Shown here in pieces: positions 33,885-43,767 of a stretch of DNA of 64,000 nucleotides. The number at the start of each line of letters is the position of its first letter. The first letter of the stretch is position 1. Location of the stretch: contig NZ_CP026692.1 in NCBI RefSeq assembly GCF_002949795.1, positions 679,501 through 743,500 on the forward strand, written 5' to 3'. The translations under genes and the position numbers were made by a program. Below the pieces are notes generated by a model that saw only the letters and a program-made list of their open reading frames with translations, was not told the DNA's origin and ran no database searches. This stretch comes from Nostoc sp. 'Lobaria pulmonaria (5183) cyanobiont' (GTDB taxonomy: Bacteria > Cyanobacteriota > Cyanobacteriia > Cyanobacteriales > Nostocaceae).

Positions 33885-36800
33885 TTAAATTTTTCTAGTT
33901 TTTGGCATTTCACAAATCTGACGAACATTAACATATTTTTGGTGTGCCTTATCATTATTATTTAAATATTCCGATAGCCAACTACAGCCTTTTTTTAATA
34001 AACTAGCAGTGTTTGCTTGTGATGTATCTTGAGGCTGGGAATCTAAGCTCCATATCCTTAGAGTTTGGTCACGACTAGCAGTGACAATCCATTTACTATC
34101 TTTGCTAAAGCTCAAATCATTTATTTTATCTAGGTGTCTTCCTATAAAATATTGTTGAGTGAGTTGAGCATCTTTCCATAGTTGGATATTTCCATCAATA
34201 CTAGTAGCAGCAATAATTTTATAGTTTGGGCTAAATGTAACCTTGTAGGGATTGTTAGCCTTCACTCTTTTTATCTCTGACCATTGTTTGTTGTTTTTTT
34301 CTTGCCACATTTTAACTGTATCATCGTAGCTAGAGGAAATGATAGTATCGTTATTCAGACCAAAAGCTGCATAAGTTGCTGTTGCAATATGTGCTGGTAA
34401 AGTAGCAACAAGAGTGCCATCTTTGGTGAATATTCTAATGTTTCCATCATCGGCAGCAGTGACAATATTTTCACCAATATTATTATTACTAAATTCTGCG
34501 CTCCAAACTTTGTTTTTGCCATTTTCTAGTATAGTTTTATAAGGCTTTTGTATAATTTTGGATGAGTTATATTTCCATAATTTTACAGTCCCATCTACCG
34601 TAGTAGAAATTATTTTATTATCAGGACTGAAATTGACAAAATAGATATTTTGATCTTCTGTAACCGAATCAAGGAAAGTACCATCTTTCTTCCAGAGCTT
34701 AACTTTTTTATCATCACCACCAGAGACTATATACTGACCATCAGGACTAAAATTTACACTATAGACAGCAGCATCATGTGTCATAGTTTTAACCAGAGTG
34801 CCATCAAACCTCCAAAGTTTCACAGTTTTATCTTTACTTCCAGAAACAATAAGGTTTTCTGTAGGACTAACACTTACACTGGTAACAGAATCTGTATGTC
34901 CCTCTAAACGATTGTGTTCTTGCACTTTATCTATCACTAATTTAAGTCGATTAAGTGCGTCAGCATTGTCTATACCTAAATCTTGAAATTGCTTGAGTAC
35001 TTGTACACTTGCTATCATCGCATCAAGCTGATTCCCTGTTTGCAAAAGGAGCTCAGGCGATGCAATTAATGCTCCAGAAGCGATCTTATCCTTCAGGCTA
35101 TTCTTAGTGCTAAGTTGCCATGCAAACGATCCTAATCCCCCACATACAGCTACAAGTATTGCAGAAGCGATCGCAAATCTAGTTCTCTGTGATTCAGCTT
35201 TGGCTTTGGCTTCTGCTTCTCGTTGGAGTTTTTTTGCTTGCTCTAATTCTGCCTGATTTTGGCGATCGCGTCTTTCCAAACTCTTATGTAAAAATTCTGA
35301 TTCTAATGGCGTAAGTCTTGGCTGAGTCTTATTCACCCACTCAGACAATACAGCCAAGTTTGCACCAGTCAACAGTGCATCATCCGATTTATTAAATCTT
35401 TGTACCCATTCTTGGCAATCTTCCTCTAAAGAACGACTCAGACGAATATTCTCCAGATTTTCAGTAATCCAAGTATTTAATAATTTCCACTCAGATAAAA
35501 GTGCTTCATGAGCAACTTCTACAGTATTTTGATCGGTGATAATTAACCTTTGTTGAGAACCTGCCAGTAATCCTACAACCCTTTGCAGTTGTTGTGAAGA
35601 ATCTGCAACTACTTCTAATCTATCCCAGCTAGCACGCCGCCGCGTCACTTCTCCAGCTTCACCTAACTGCACCAATTCCATAAACAAGCAACGCGCAAAG
35701 GCTTGATCTATAGTTGTTAAACTTTCATACAAAATTGTCGCTCGTTTGTCTAAAGCTCCTTTAACTCCACCAATTTCTTCATAGCCTTTGCGAGTTAAAA
35801 GCGGTTCTGGCGAATCAGGTTCTTCAATGCAAACTCGCCACAACTCTTTAAGCGCATATTGCAGTATGGGTAATACACCAGGACGGTTGACTACATCGGC
35901 GGAAATTTGTGAAACTAAACCACGCTCAAATATTACGCCATGTAATTTTGCTGGTTTTTCTATCGCTTCTTCTAACTCAGCAAAAGACATCGGTGTGATG
36001 ATGAATGATGTGGGAGGAATATTATTAATGAGAGTAATAATTTCTCGATAGTCAGCACAACGATTTAAGAAATCACCGCGAATTGTCAAAATTATCCGCG
36101 TTTCTACCTCAGCCTTTTTTACTTCCTGTGCTATTAAGCGGATAAAAGCTTTGCGTTCCTCATCGTCTTGACACAGGGTAAATATTTCTTCAAATTGATC
36201 GATAAATAATAGATGTGGCTGATTTTGCTGTAGTTGTCGAGCTAAAATGTTAACTAATTTACCTAATGGATGTTCTCCTGGTGTAAAAGATGCGATCGCC
36301 CATTCACTGCTTCCAGGAAGGCGATCGCCTTTCAGTTGCGGTAACAAACCCGCTTTTACTAAGGAAGATTTACCACTACCTGAATAGCCAATTACAGCCA
36401 AAAATCGACTCTCTGCTAAACGTGAAATTAATGTGCGAACCGCTTCATCTCGTCCACAAAAATATTGCGCTTGCTCTGATTCAAAAGCATAAAGTCCTCG
36501 ATAAGGATTTTCCTGATTGAAAGCAATTTTTTCTCCTGTGGGAATATCTAATTGGGGATAAGTTACTAAAGTAATCGAACGTCCCCAACCCATGCGAATC
36601 GGCTCCTGTACGGAACCTTTAAGCTCGTTGCTGACAAAATCAAACAAGCGATCGCCACTAATTCGCCTACTATTACCTGCATTTTCAGCCGCCAATCCCT
36701 TAACAACTGCACCTGTGAAAATGCTGTATTCTTCAGTTTTAATTACTCCAGCACGTTCAAAGCCCCGACAAGCTGTAATTAAGTAATAATCCTTTTGCGA

Positions 36801-37319
36801 ACTGAAAGCGTTAAGAGTTCTTTCTATTAATTGTCTTTCTAAGAAATAGCCGCTATGACAGCAATCGAGTAGCATCACTAAACTACTCAATTGCGAATCT
36901 CGAATTAAGTCGTTAAGGCTATTCAGGGGAATACCATATTTTTGTTCAACATTTTCGTTATCCTTAAATTCAATTTGACAATCGGAACTTGCCAAATATC
37001 CCTTTTGTTGTCCCAAATTGTCGGAAATGGTAAAACCATGTCCGCTAAAATAAATCAACGCTTCATTATTAGTAGCTTGCTCTAGTAAAAAAGTTCTCAA
37101 ATCTTGCCCAAGTTGAGCGCCAGTAACTTTTTGCGCTCCCATTTCATAGCCGTTTTTATCTTTATTCCAGCGCTGTGGTAGTCTTTGCACAGACTGGAAA
37201 TCACCATATTGCTCTAGGAGTTGTGCGATCGCTTCAGCATCATTTGTAGTCTTCGACAAACGTGGTAATGAAGGGCTGAGATACTCGGCGATGCCAATAA
37301 CAAGCGCATATCGTGCCAT
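33885..37319 (-). CDS. caspase-like peptidase (C14) fused to STAND ATPase and WD40 repeats
   Basis: 1144 residues. Residues 1-255 form a caspase-hemoglobinase domain with catalytic His94 (YFSGHGF) and Cys154 (LLDCCHSG). NPYRGLYAFESEQAQYFCGRD at about 271 opens an nSTAND1 NTPase with Walker A GYSGSGKS (311-318) and Walker B LLFIDQFEE (370-378), plus a winged-helix arm. After a coiled coil (about 675-705) comes one hydrophobic helix (FAIASAILVAVCGGLGSFAW), then about seven WD40 repeats (from about 790; for example SVSVSPTENLIVSGSKDKTVKLW). This is the layout of a nucleotide-switched, sensor-controlled protease; such proteins act in bacterial conflict or regulated cell death. Trigger and substrate are unknown. 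Confidence 0.92.
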   Translation of the reverse strand: MARYALVIGIAEYLSPSLPRLSKTTNDAEAIAQLLEQYGDFQSVQRLPQRWNKDKNGYEMGAQKVTGAQLGQDLRTFLLEQATNNEALIYFSGHGFTISDNLGQQKGYLASSDCQIEFKDNENVEQKYGIPLNSLNDLIRDSQLSSLVMLLDCCHSGYFLERQLIERTLNAFSSQKDYYLITACRGFERAGVIKTEEYSIFTGAVVKGLAAENAGNSRRISGDRLFDFVSNELKGSVQEPIRMGWGRSITLVTYPQLDIPTGEKIAFNQENPYRGLYAFESEQAQYFCGRDEAVRTLISRLAESRFLAVIGYSGSGKSSLVKAGLLPQLKGDRLPGSSEWAIASFTPGEHPLGKLVNILARQLQQNQPHLLFIDQFEEIFTLCQDDEERKAFIRLIAQEVKKAEVETRIILTIRGDFLNRCADYREIITLINNIPPTSFIITPMSFAELEEAIEKPAKLHGVIFERGLVSQISADVVNRPGVLPILQYALKELWRVCIEEPDSPEPLLTRKGYEEIGGVKGALDKRATILYESLTTIDQAFARCLFMELVQLGEAGEVTRRRASWDRLEVVADSSQQLQRVVGLLAGSQQRLIITDQNTVEVAHEALLSEWKLLNTWITENLENIRLSRSLEEDCQEWVQRFNKSDDALLTGANLAVLSEWVNKTQPRLTPLESEFLHKSLERRDRQNQAELEQAKKLQREAEAKAKAESQRTRFAIASAILVAVCGGLGSFAWQLSTKNSLKDKIASGALIASPELLLQTGNQLDAMIASVQVLKQFQDLGIDNADALNRLKLVIDKVQEHNRLEGHTDSVTSVSVSPTENLIVSGSKDKTVKLWRFDGTLVKTMTHDAAVYSVNFSPDGQYIVSGGDDKKVKLWKKDGTFLDSVTEDQNIYFVNFSPDNKIISTTVDGTVKLWKYNSSKIIQKPYKTILENGKNKVWSAEFSNNNIGENIVTAADDGNIRIFTKDGTLVATLPAHIATATYAAFGLNNDTIISSSYDDTVKMWQEKNNKQWSEIKRVKANNPYKVTFSPNYKIIAATSIDGNIQLWKDAQLTQQYFIGRHLDKINDLSFSKDSKWIVTASRDQTLRIWSLDSQPQDTSQANTASLLKKGCSWLSEYLNNNDKAHQKYVNVRQICEMPKTRKI

Positions 37320-37465
37320 TTAACACACCTTGGGTTGGTAAATGCGGGATAATCTTGACAGACACAATCAATGGCTGTGTTACTAGAAACAATACCATCT
37401 GTTACTTTTCTGCAAGTAAGCTGAAATTTATTCAGATAGGTTACAAAACTTAATCGAGGTAGCTC

Positions 37466-37837
37466 ATGTCAGAAGTACAGCAACTATTTTTCCAAGCAGA
37501 CGGGGAGATTGAGCAGATTGAGATTAACGTCACAGCCACCGAAATAACCGAGGAAATTGAAGAGGACGACGATGGCATAGAATACAAGGATGTGCGAACA
37601 GATGCGATCGCTCGGATGCAACAAGCTCGCCAAATGATTCGCTCTTATACTATCTATGCTCTTAGTGCTTTTAAAGACTTTAATACTGCTGAGATTGAAG
37701 AGGTAAAACTTACATTTGGCATTAAGTTGGGTGGTAAAGCAGGCATTCCTTACATTACCGAAGGTTCAGCTGAAAGTAATCTGCAAATTGAGGTGAAGTG
37801 TAAGTTTACAGAAAAACAAAAACCTGATTCACAGTAA
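37466..37837 (+). CDS. CU044_2847 / Trypco1-like domain protein
   Basis: 123 residues, ATG at 37466 after GAGG. The pattern (an N-terminal strand pair, a helix ARMQQARQMIRSYTIYALSAF, then VKLTFGIKLGGKAGIPYITEGSAESNLQIEVKCKF) fits the Trypco1 domain, named for co-occurring with trypsin-like proteases and STAND/effector-associated systems. An acidic insert (TEEIEEDDDGIEY) is unusual. It is divergent from the caspase/STAND gene with 146 bp between the start codons, suggesting shared control. It probably acts as an adaptor or effector-coupling protein. Confidence 0.75.
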   Translation: MSEVQQLFFQADGEIEQIEINVTATEITEEIEEDDDGIEYKDVRTDAIARMQQARQMIRSYTIYALSAFKDFNTAEIEEVKLTFGIKLGGKAGIPYITEGSAESNLQIEVKCKFTEKQKPDSQ

Positions 37838-37880
37838 CTGCAAAAAATTATCTGCACAGTGTAGGGTTAGGCAATGCCCA

Positions 37881-38180
37881 TTAAACACCCAACTTCCCTA
37901 TATTTATTCTCCTATTAACCAAACGCAATTGCTGCGATCGCTTCAAATACTTTACCCAAGATTGCTCTGACAACTGAGAAATAGCATTTAGGGACAGTGT
38001 TGCTGTGAAAATATCTTTGTCACTGGTAACACCACTAACGCCTAAACTTTCTAAAACAGCAGTTGCGGCAGAATCTAAGATTGGTTGAGTATGGATGAAA
38101 ACCCCCAAATTCGGTTCTTCTGAATTTTGAACATCATTCAGCGCTGTAGCAAGAGCGGCATCTAACTTCTGATAATTCAT
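37881..38180 (-). CDS. stand-alone subtilase-prodomain-like protein (putative protease inhibitor)
   Basis: 99 residues from the ATG at 38180, with AAGGA seven bases upstream (a TTG at 38210 is disfavoured). It resembles the N-terminal prodomain of the subtilase encoded just upstream: KLDAALATALNDVQ vs KLSPGLLLAFQDYQ, VFIHTQP vs VFIYCDP, and LSLNAISQLSEQSWV vs LPIESLDVLSEEDVI, in the same order and spacing. Subtilase prodomains fold into a ferredoxin-like unit that chaperones and inhibits the enzyme, so this protein may be a free inhibitor. The homology is by eye and the role is inferred. It is 113 bp downstream of the subtilase gene on the same strand. Confidence 0.6.
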   Translation of the reverse strand: MNYQKLDAALATALNDVQNSEEPNLGVFIHTQPILDSAATAVLESLGVSGVTSDKDIFTATLSLNAISQLSEQSWVKYLKRSQQLRLVNRRINIGKLGV

Positions 38181-38293
38181 CAGCAATTCCTTGGTAAAAA
38201 GGGTAGGCAATTACTGCCTACCCAAATTTATCAAAGTTATAGGTTTTTATCCCCTACCGTTGTGCAGAAATAAATCTATCTTTCTCAATCTAA

Positions 38294-40021
38294 TTACAGA
38301 TTTAAAGCGTTAATCACTCCATAACCCCATTTGTCATCAAATGTGCCTGCAGGTTTTCTAGGAATTGTACTATTTTTACGTAGCAAGTCTTTCACAGCAG
38401 CCGGATCGAGTTTAGGATCGCGCTGCAACAGTAGTGCCACTAACCCAGTGACGAAAGGTGTCGCCATACTCGTACCCGCCATTACCACAAACTTGGAATT
38501 AATCATCGATGAGCGGTCAAAACTGGCATCGGCGGAAAGGGTGGAAACAATCATTGCTCCTGGTGCTGCTACATCAGGCTTGTGTGCATTATTGCGTAGA
38601 GGCCCTTCACTACTGAATTCCGAAATAGTATGTAATTCTAAGCCCATTTCTCGCACTTGGTTATCAATATCTGTGTATTTGGCTTTAGTAGTATAGGCGG
38701 CAACTGTAATTGCACTGCTGGCAGCTCCTGGCGAACCAATTTTGAGCGCATCTTTCACACTTTTACCTGTGAAAAATACTGATGAACTATCATCTAGTGT
38801 CCATACATTCAAACATGTGTCAGTTGAAGAAGCGTTGCGGACTCGCAACTGCCAAACACCTCCCATAACTGGCGAGGGGTCAATACCCCGGATTTGCACA
38901 AAGAAATTATGGTCGCCGTTGGATTGATCTGGCCCTGGTGTCGCTAATTGTACCCGTGCATCTGGTAACTGGTAATCTTGTGCAGCATTACCATCAGTAA
39001 TTATTTTTTGAAAGGGGGTGACAAAACCGTTAGGACTTCGCACAGACACTTCCAACTCACTGTCTTTGGAATACCAAGCGTTTAACCAAACTATGCCTAT
39101 TTGATTCAAAGGAACATTAAAGCGCATACCACGAGTGCGTCCACTGGGTATTGTCGCTTGTCCATGAATGTTAGCGTTTCCTTCGTTACCCGCAGCACAG
39201 CAAACTATTCTTCCTGGGCCAGTTTCCGCGTCGATGACTTTAGATAGGGAATCACTACCATCATGGGCATCAGCGTGTCCACCCAAGCTGAGATTTACCA
39301 CGGCTGCGCGTCCCAACTCTCTAGCAACTCGGAAAATGTAACGCACACCATCAGCAATGTGGGCATCCTGTAAATCTGACCTGACGACGACTAATTCCGC
39401 TTCTGGTGCGACACCGCTATAGTTAGTATCGGCACCGGCGGCAATTCCTGCAACGTGAGTACCATGACCGCCAGTATCCTGAGAAATTGTCAGTTGCGCT
39501 CCCGCAAATTCAGCCCCATAGCCGCCCTCCGTCACTCCTGGCCCTGGCAGTGTTTGATCCCAAATGTGTAAAATTCGTCCAGCAAAAGCGGGGTGTTTCG
39601 GATCAATGCCACTATCTATAATGCCGATGATTACTCCTTTGCCAGTCAATCCGGTTTTGTTTTGGAACTCCGGCAGTTTGACTGTTTCCATTGCAGTATC
39701 CATCCTCAAATGAAGTTTGCGTGATGGCTTAATTCGGTGAATCACATCTTCTTCAGATAAGACATCTAAACTCTCTATCGGTAAAAAAGCTGTCCGCACA
39801 CTTCCAGAGTTTTGATTGACTTCTATATTATATTGTGATAGGTAACTTAAGTCTGCATCAGGGTCGCAGTAGATAAAAACGACGCTCTTGCTAGGCTTGA
39901 CTGGGCTTTTGTGGGCAATGATGCCAAGCGATCGCTTGTGTGTAATTAAAGCTTTATCTCCTTCATTTTGATAGTCTTGAAATGCCAAAAGTAGTCCGGG
40001 AGAAAGTTTTTCGTGCCTCAT
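38294..40021 (-). CDS. S8 family subtilisin-like serine protease
   Basis: 575 residues. Residues about 5-110 are a prodomain-like region (VVFIYCDPDADLSYL to SRKLHLRMD). The S8 catalytic triad is Asp136 (GIIDSGIDP), His186 (GGHGTHVAGI) and Ser518 (MAGTSMATP), with the oxyanion Asn in CCAAGNEGN. An inserted beta domain (about 295-410) lies between Asn and Ser. No signal peptide is visible, so it is probably intracellular. The gene order subtilase, prodomain-like protein, then Trypco1 and caspase/STAND across the gap suggests a proteolytic conflict module. Confidence 0.93.
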   Translation of the reverse strand: MRHEKLSPGLLLAFQDYQNEGDKALITHKRSLGIIAHKSPVKPSKSVVFIYCDPDADLSYLSQYNIEVNQNSGSVRTAFLPIESLDVLSEEDVIHRIKPSRKLHLRMDTAMETVKLPEFQNKTGLTGKGVIIGIIDSGIDPKHPAFAGRILHIWDQTLPGPGVTEGGYGAEFAGAQLTISQDTGGHGTHVAGIAAGADTNYSGVAPEAELVVVRSDLQDAHIADGVRYIFRVARELGRAAVVNLSLGGHADAHDGSDSLSKVIDAETGPGRIVCCAAGNEGNANIHGQATIPSGRTRGMRFNVPLNQIGIVWLNAWYSKDSELEVSVRSPNGFVTPFQKIITDGNAAQDYQLPDARVQLATPGPDQSNGDHNFFVQIRGIDPSPVMGGVWQLRVRNASSTDTCLNVWTLDDSSSVFFTGKSVKDALKIGSPGAASSAITVAAYTTKAKYTDIDNQVREMGLELHTISEFSSEGPLRNNAHKPDVAAPGAMIVSTLSADASFDRSSMINSKFVVMAGTSMATPFVTGLVALLLQRDPKLDPAAVKDLLRKNSTIPRKPAGTFDDKWGYGVINALNL

Positions 40022-40663
40022 TTTTACCTCAAATTCAATTTATTTGCTGTCAACAAAGTAGTGATTTTAGTAGGATAAGTCGCTCTCACATTAATGTAGT
40101 CTATGTAGTTTTTTTGCCTTGATTATTTGATGCGACTATAGTTATCTATTTTTTCTTAGATAACATCAAATAAGCTTAGAAAGTGGTAAGTTATTCCTAA
40201 GACAATTGCTAATTCATAACTCATATTCTTGAATTAAGTATTCATCATAGTGATTTTCTGTGGTTCAGGAGACATCTTTGATCGGTTGCATCTAAGAATT
40301 CCCGAAATCTGAGATAACAGGCAATTTTTATGCAGCTATTAAACTAATCCATTGTCTGCCTAAATCATTACGGACAAAGTGAGGAAAATAAAATTAAGAA
40401 TAATTAAGTAATAGATAAATTTCTTAAAGAAGAATTCAAGAGTCAGAATGCAATCAGTGACGAGTCTATCTAGTTGACCTGTTAAAAACTAAAACAAATT
40501 GTAGTCAAAATAGTTAAGACTGATAACATTTGCGTATAAAACAGCATGAAAAAGGCTAAATCACTAATGAATACTGAGAAATGACAGATTCTCTATCATA
40601 AGTAAGAGCCATAAAGAAGCTAATATTTGCAACGATCGCTTCTAAACATACAAAAAGTTATTC
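40022..40663. other. 642-bp AT-rich divergent spacer
   Basis: Between the divergent subtilase and GH13 genes. No array, RNA gene or open frame stands out. Presumably it holds both promoters. Confidence 0.4.
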
Positions 40664-42136
40664 ATGCAAATTCAAACACCAGACTGGGTGAAGCACGCTG
40701 TTTTCTACCAAATCTTCCCAGATCGTTTTGCCAGAAGCAAACAGCCGCGCAAACGGTTATTGCAGGAAGCCCGTTGGGAAGATTGGGACTCTATGCCAAC
40801 CCTCCAAGGCTATAAAGGCGGCGATTTATGGGGCATTATGGAGGATTTAGACTACATCCAGAATTTAGGGATTAACGCGATTTACTTCACACCCATTTTT
40901 CAATCCGCTAGCAATCATCGTTATCATACCCACGATTATTATCAAGTTGACCCGATGTTAGGGGGCAACGAAGCTTTTAAGGAATTACTCGATGCAGCCC
41001 ATCAACGAAATATCAAAGTCGTTCTGGATGGGGTGTTTAACCATTCCAGTCGTGGTTTTTTCTTTTTCCACGACGTTTTAGAAAATGGCCCCCATTCGCC
41101 TTGGGTAAATTGGTTCAAAATAGAAGGCTGGCCCTTGGCACCATACAATGGTGAATTCCCTGCTAACTACGGGGGTTGGGTGGGAAATCGTGCCTTACCA
41201 GAATTTAACCACGACAATCCAGAAGTGCGAGAATACATTATGGAAATTGCCGAATATTGGATTAAATTCGGCATTGATGGTTGGCGATTGGATGTACCAT
41301 TTGAAATTAAAACTCCTGGTTTTTGGCAGGAATTTCGCGATCGCGTTAAGGCAGTCAATCCCGAAGCTTACATTGTGGGCGAAGTGTGGGGAGATTCACG
41401 TGAGTGGCTAGATGGGACGCAATTTGACGGCGTGATGAATTATCTATTTGCTGGGCCGACAATTGCCTTTGCAGCAGGCGATCGCGTAGTCTTAGAACAA
41501 GTCCAAAGCCGCGATTATCAACCCTACCCACCCTTATTTGCTGCTGAGTATGCCACCAAAATTCAGGAAGTACTGCAACTTTACCCTTGGGAAATTCAGC
41601 TAACTCAACTCAATTTGTTAGCAAGTCACGATACAGCCCGATTGATGACCATTGCAGGCGGTGATGTAGCCAGCATAGAATTATCAACTTTACTACTACT
41701 TACCTTTCCCGGTGCCCCCAGCATCTACTATGGTGATGAAGTTGGTTTACCTGGTGCAATAGATCCCGACTCACGGCGTGGCTTTCCTTTAGAAGCCAAG
41801 TGGGAGCGAGAAATTTTCAATACTCATCGTCAATTAATTGCCCTCCGCCACACTTACCCAGCCTTGCGTACAGGTGATTACCAGGTTCTCCATGCTCAAG
41901 GACAACTTTATATCTTTGCGCGAACTTTAGGGACAGAGGAATTAATAATTACCATCAACGCTGGCACAAGTTCGGCAACAGCGAATGCAGATATCGCTAC
42001 TTTGCGTACTCAACCCAACAAGCTTTTATATGGTAATGCTGAAGTTGAGTGGAATAGTAAAGGAGAAACTCAACAGTTGTCATTGACTGTTCCCGCACGC
42101 AGTGGCTGCATTCTGGGAGTGGGGGGTAGCGAGTAG
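40664..42136 (+). CDS. GH13 alpha-amylase family glycosidase (neopullulanase/cyclomaltodextrinase-like)
   Basis: 490 residues. The four GH13 regions are present: DGVFNH (122-127), GWRLDVPFE (nucleophile Asp210), IVGEVWG (acid/base Glu240) and ASHDTARL (Asp323). The start WVKHAVFYQIFPDRF and FTPIFQSASNHRYHTHDYY match the cyclomaltodextrinase/maltogenic amylase group, although the usual N-terminal starch-binding domain of that group is absent. No signal peptide, so it acts on internal alpha-glucans such as glycogen fragments. ATG at 40664. Confidence 0.9.
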   Translation: MQIQTPDWVKHAVFYQIFPDRFARSKQPRKRLLQEARWEDWDSMPTLQGYKGGDLWGIMEDLDYIQNLGINAIYFTPIFQSASNHRYHTHDYYQVDPMLGGNEAFKELLDAAHQRNIKVVLDGVFNHSSRGFFFFHDVLENGPHSPWVNWFKIEGWPLAPYNGEFPANYGGWVGNRALPEFNHDNPEVREYIMEIAEYWIKFGIDGWRLDVPFEIKTPGFWQEFRDRVKAVNPEAYIVGEVWGDSREWLDGTQFDGVMNYLFAGPTIAFAAGDRVVLEQVQSRDYQPYPPLFAAEYATKIQEVLQLYPWEIQLTQLNLLASHDTARLMTIAGGDVASIELSTLLLLTFPGAPSIYYGDEVGLPGAIDPDSRRGFPLEAKWEREIFNTHRQLIALRHTYPALRTGDYQVLHAQGQLYIFARTLGTEELIITINAGTSSATANADIATLRTQPNKLLYGNAEVEWNSKGETQQLSLTVPARSGCILGVGGSE

Positions 42137-42206
42137 GGAGTGGGAGAAAAGGGGGATGAAAGGGATAAAGAGAATAAGCAATGCCCCATGCCCCACATCC
42201 CATAAA

Positions 42207-42626
42207 TTACTTTCCTGCCACCATTGCAGGCATCAACACCGCATCAATGATATGGATCACGCCATTGTCTGTTAAAATATCTGTTTTCAGGACATTGGCG
42301 TTATTCACCTTAAATTTACCGTTAGCAGATTCAATGGCGACAATTGAACCTTCAAGCGTCTGTGCCTCGTTAATCTGTACCAAATCATCAGACCTAACAT
42401 CCCCACTAGCGATATGATACGCCACAATTTTCTGGAGCTTGGGGATATCTTGTAGTAGCGAGTCTAAAGTTCCCTCTGGCAGATTAGCAAAAGCTTCGTC
42501 AGTTGGTGCAAAGAGCGTGAAAGAACCAGGGCTTTTCAAAGTTTCGATGAAATTTACAGCTTTAGCAGCCTTTATTAGGGTATTGAAATTACCCGCTGCG
42601 ATCGCAGTTTCCACAAGGTCAGCCAT
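42207..42626 (-). CDS. fasciclin (FAS1) domain protein
   Basis: 139 residues, one FAS1 domain: H1 box FTLFAPTDEAFANLP and the second motif VIHIIDAVLMP, with the conserved YHIASG between. FAS1 domains mediate adhesion or surface interactions. No signal peptide is present in this copy, as in many small cyanobacterial FAS1 proteins. Convergent with the GH13 gene. Confidence 0.93.
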   Translation of the reverse strand: MADLVETAIAAGNFNTLIKAAKAVNFIETLKSPGSFTLFAPTDEAFANLPEGTLDSLLQDIPKLQKIVAYHIASGDVRSDDLVQINEAQTLEGSIVAIESANGKFKVNNANVLKTDILTDNGVIHIIDAVLMPAMVAGK

Positions 42627-42776
42627 GAGGGTGCGTTATTTAATACTACAAGTTACTTATAAAGTGACTAAAATATCTTAACCTCTATCAATAGAGAGGT
42701 TGCTGGCGATTAAACAGACAGCAGTAGACTGATTTAGTACTGTTACACTGGAGAATGACCCCAAGAACCACTGATT

Positions 42777-43013
42777 ATGCTAAAGCGTTCTAAGTTCGAG
42801 ACAACTCAATCTCAGATTATGCACCGTGCTGAGGAGCTGATTAGTGCAGCCTCAAATCGTTACCGCATTACGGTTCAGGTGGCAAATCGTGCTAAACGTC
42901 GGCGTTACGAAGACTTTGAAAGTAACGAAGATGCGATGATGAAGCCAGTGCTAAGGGCAATAATCGAAATGTCCGATGAATTGACTCAACCAGAAATTAT
43001 CGGTGAACTATAA
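42777..43013 (+). CDS. rpoZ: DNA-directed RNA polymerase omega subunit
   Basis: 78 residues, the cyanobacterial length. The conserved core is [20 protein letters not shown] (residues about 27-46, split by species) followed by [16 protein letters not shown]. Omega helps assemble RNA polymerase and influences sigma factor use in cyanobacteria. ATG at 42777. Confidence 0.95.
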   Translation: MLKRSKFETTQSQIMHRAEELISAASNRYRITVQVANRAKRRRYEDFESNEDAMMKPVLRAIIEMSDELTQPEIIGEL

Positions 43014-43088
43014 GATTTAGTGCTGAGTGCTGAGTGATGAATAAGTCAAATTCATATTTTCACTCAGCAACGCCCAAAATATTGTTCT

Positions 43089-43712
43089 ATGAAAAAGAAA
43101 AAATTTTTGTTTCAATCAATTTTATCAAAACTCAGAACTCAGCACTCGTTACTACTGCTTACCTTAATGGTAATGGGTGTAATTGTTTTAGGTTCAGGGG
43201 CGGATAAATCAATACATAGAAATTTATTTAGTATCCAACCTGTTTATGCCCAGAGAATCACTCCTAGCGATGTTTGGCAGCTAGTTTATCAGCAATTGCC
43301 AGATTTCCCACGAGAAAATAAGTATATCAGCAAAGAAAATGGGAAAGTTGCCGAAAACAATACCTTAGCAAATCGCCTAATTAGATATCACATTTATACC
43401 AAAGGGCGGGCCCCCATTTATCGCTTAGATTGGAAGCTGACTTTAGCTGATTACCTGGGTGCAAATGAAATTATGTATGATACTACCTATCCAGGAAATG
43501 ATGCACTACGGGAAAATCCGATCGAAGGCGATCGCAAAGCCATCAAGAGTCTCACCCGCAGCCAACGAGATGCCCTAGTACAAGTCTTAGTCAATATATT
43601 TAATCCTACTTCCCAAAATACCCTAGCCCCTAACCCCAATACCGCACCTAGTCCGACTACATCAAGTAGCCCACAGCCACCGCAACGAGGAGGTGCCGAA
43701 CTACTAAAATGA
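43089..43712 (+). CDS. exported hypothetical protein
   Basis: 207 residues. Lys-rich start, a hydrophobic segment (LLLLTLMVMGVIVLGSG) and probable cleavage after VYA-Q give a signal peptide. The mature part has ITPSDVWQLVYQQLPDFPRENKYIS, a conserved cyanobacterial pattern without known function, ending in a Pro/Ser/Thr tail. The codons for LRTQHSLLL are made of ACTCAG-type STRR sequence, so repeat sequence has entered the signal peptide. Confidence 0.7.
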   Translation: MKKKKFLFQSILSKLRTQHSLLLLTLMVMGVIVLGSGADKSIHRNLFSIQPVYAQRITPSDVWQLVYQQLPDFPRENKYISKENGKVAENNTLANRLIRYHIYTKGRAPIYRLDWKLTLADYLGANEIMYDTTYPGNDALRENPIEGDRKAIKSLTRSQRDALVQVLVNIFNPTSQNTLAPNPNTAPSPTTSSSPQPPQRGGAELLK

Positions 43713-43767
43713 TAAATTTTCCTTTGCGCCCCTCTGCGTTACACCTCTGCGTTTAAAAAACTAAACT

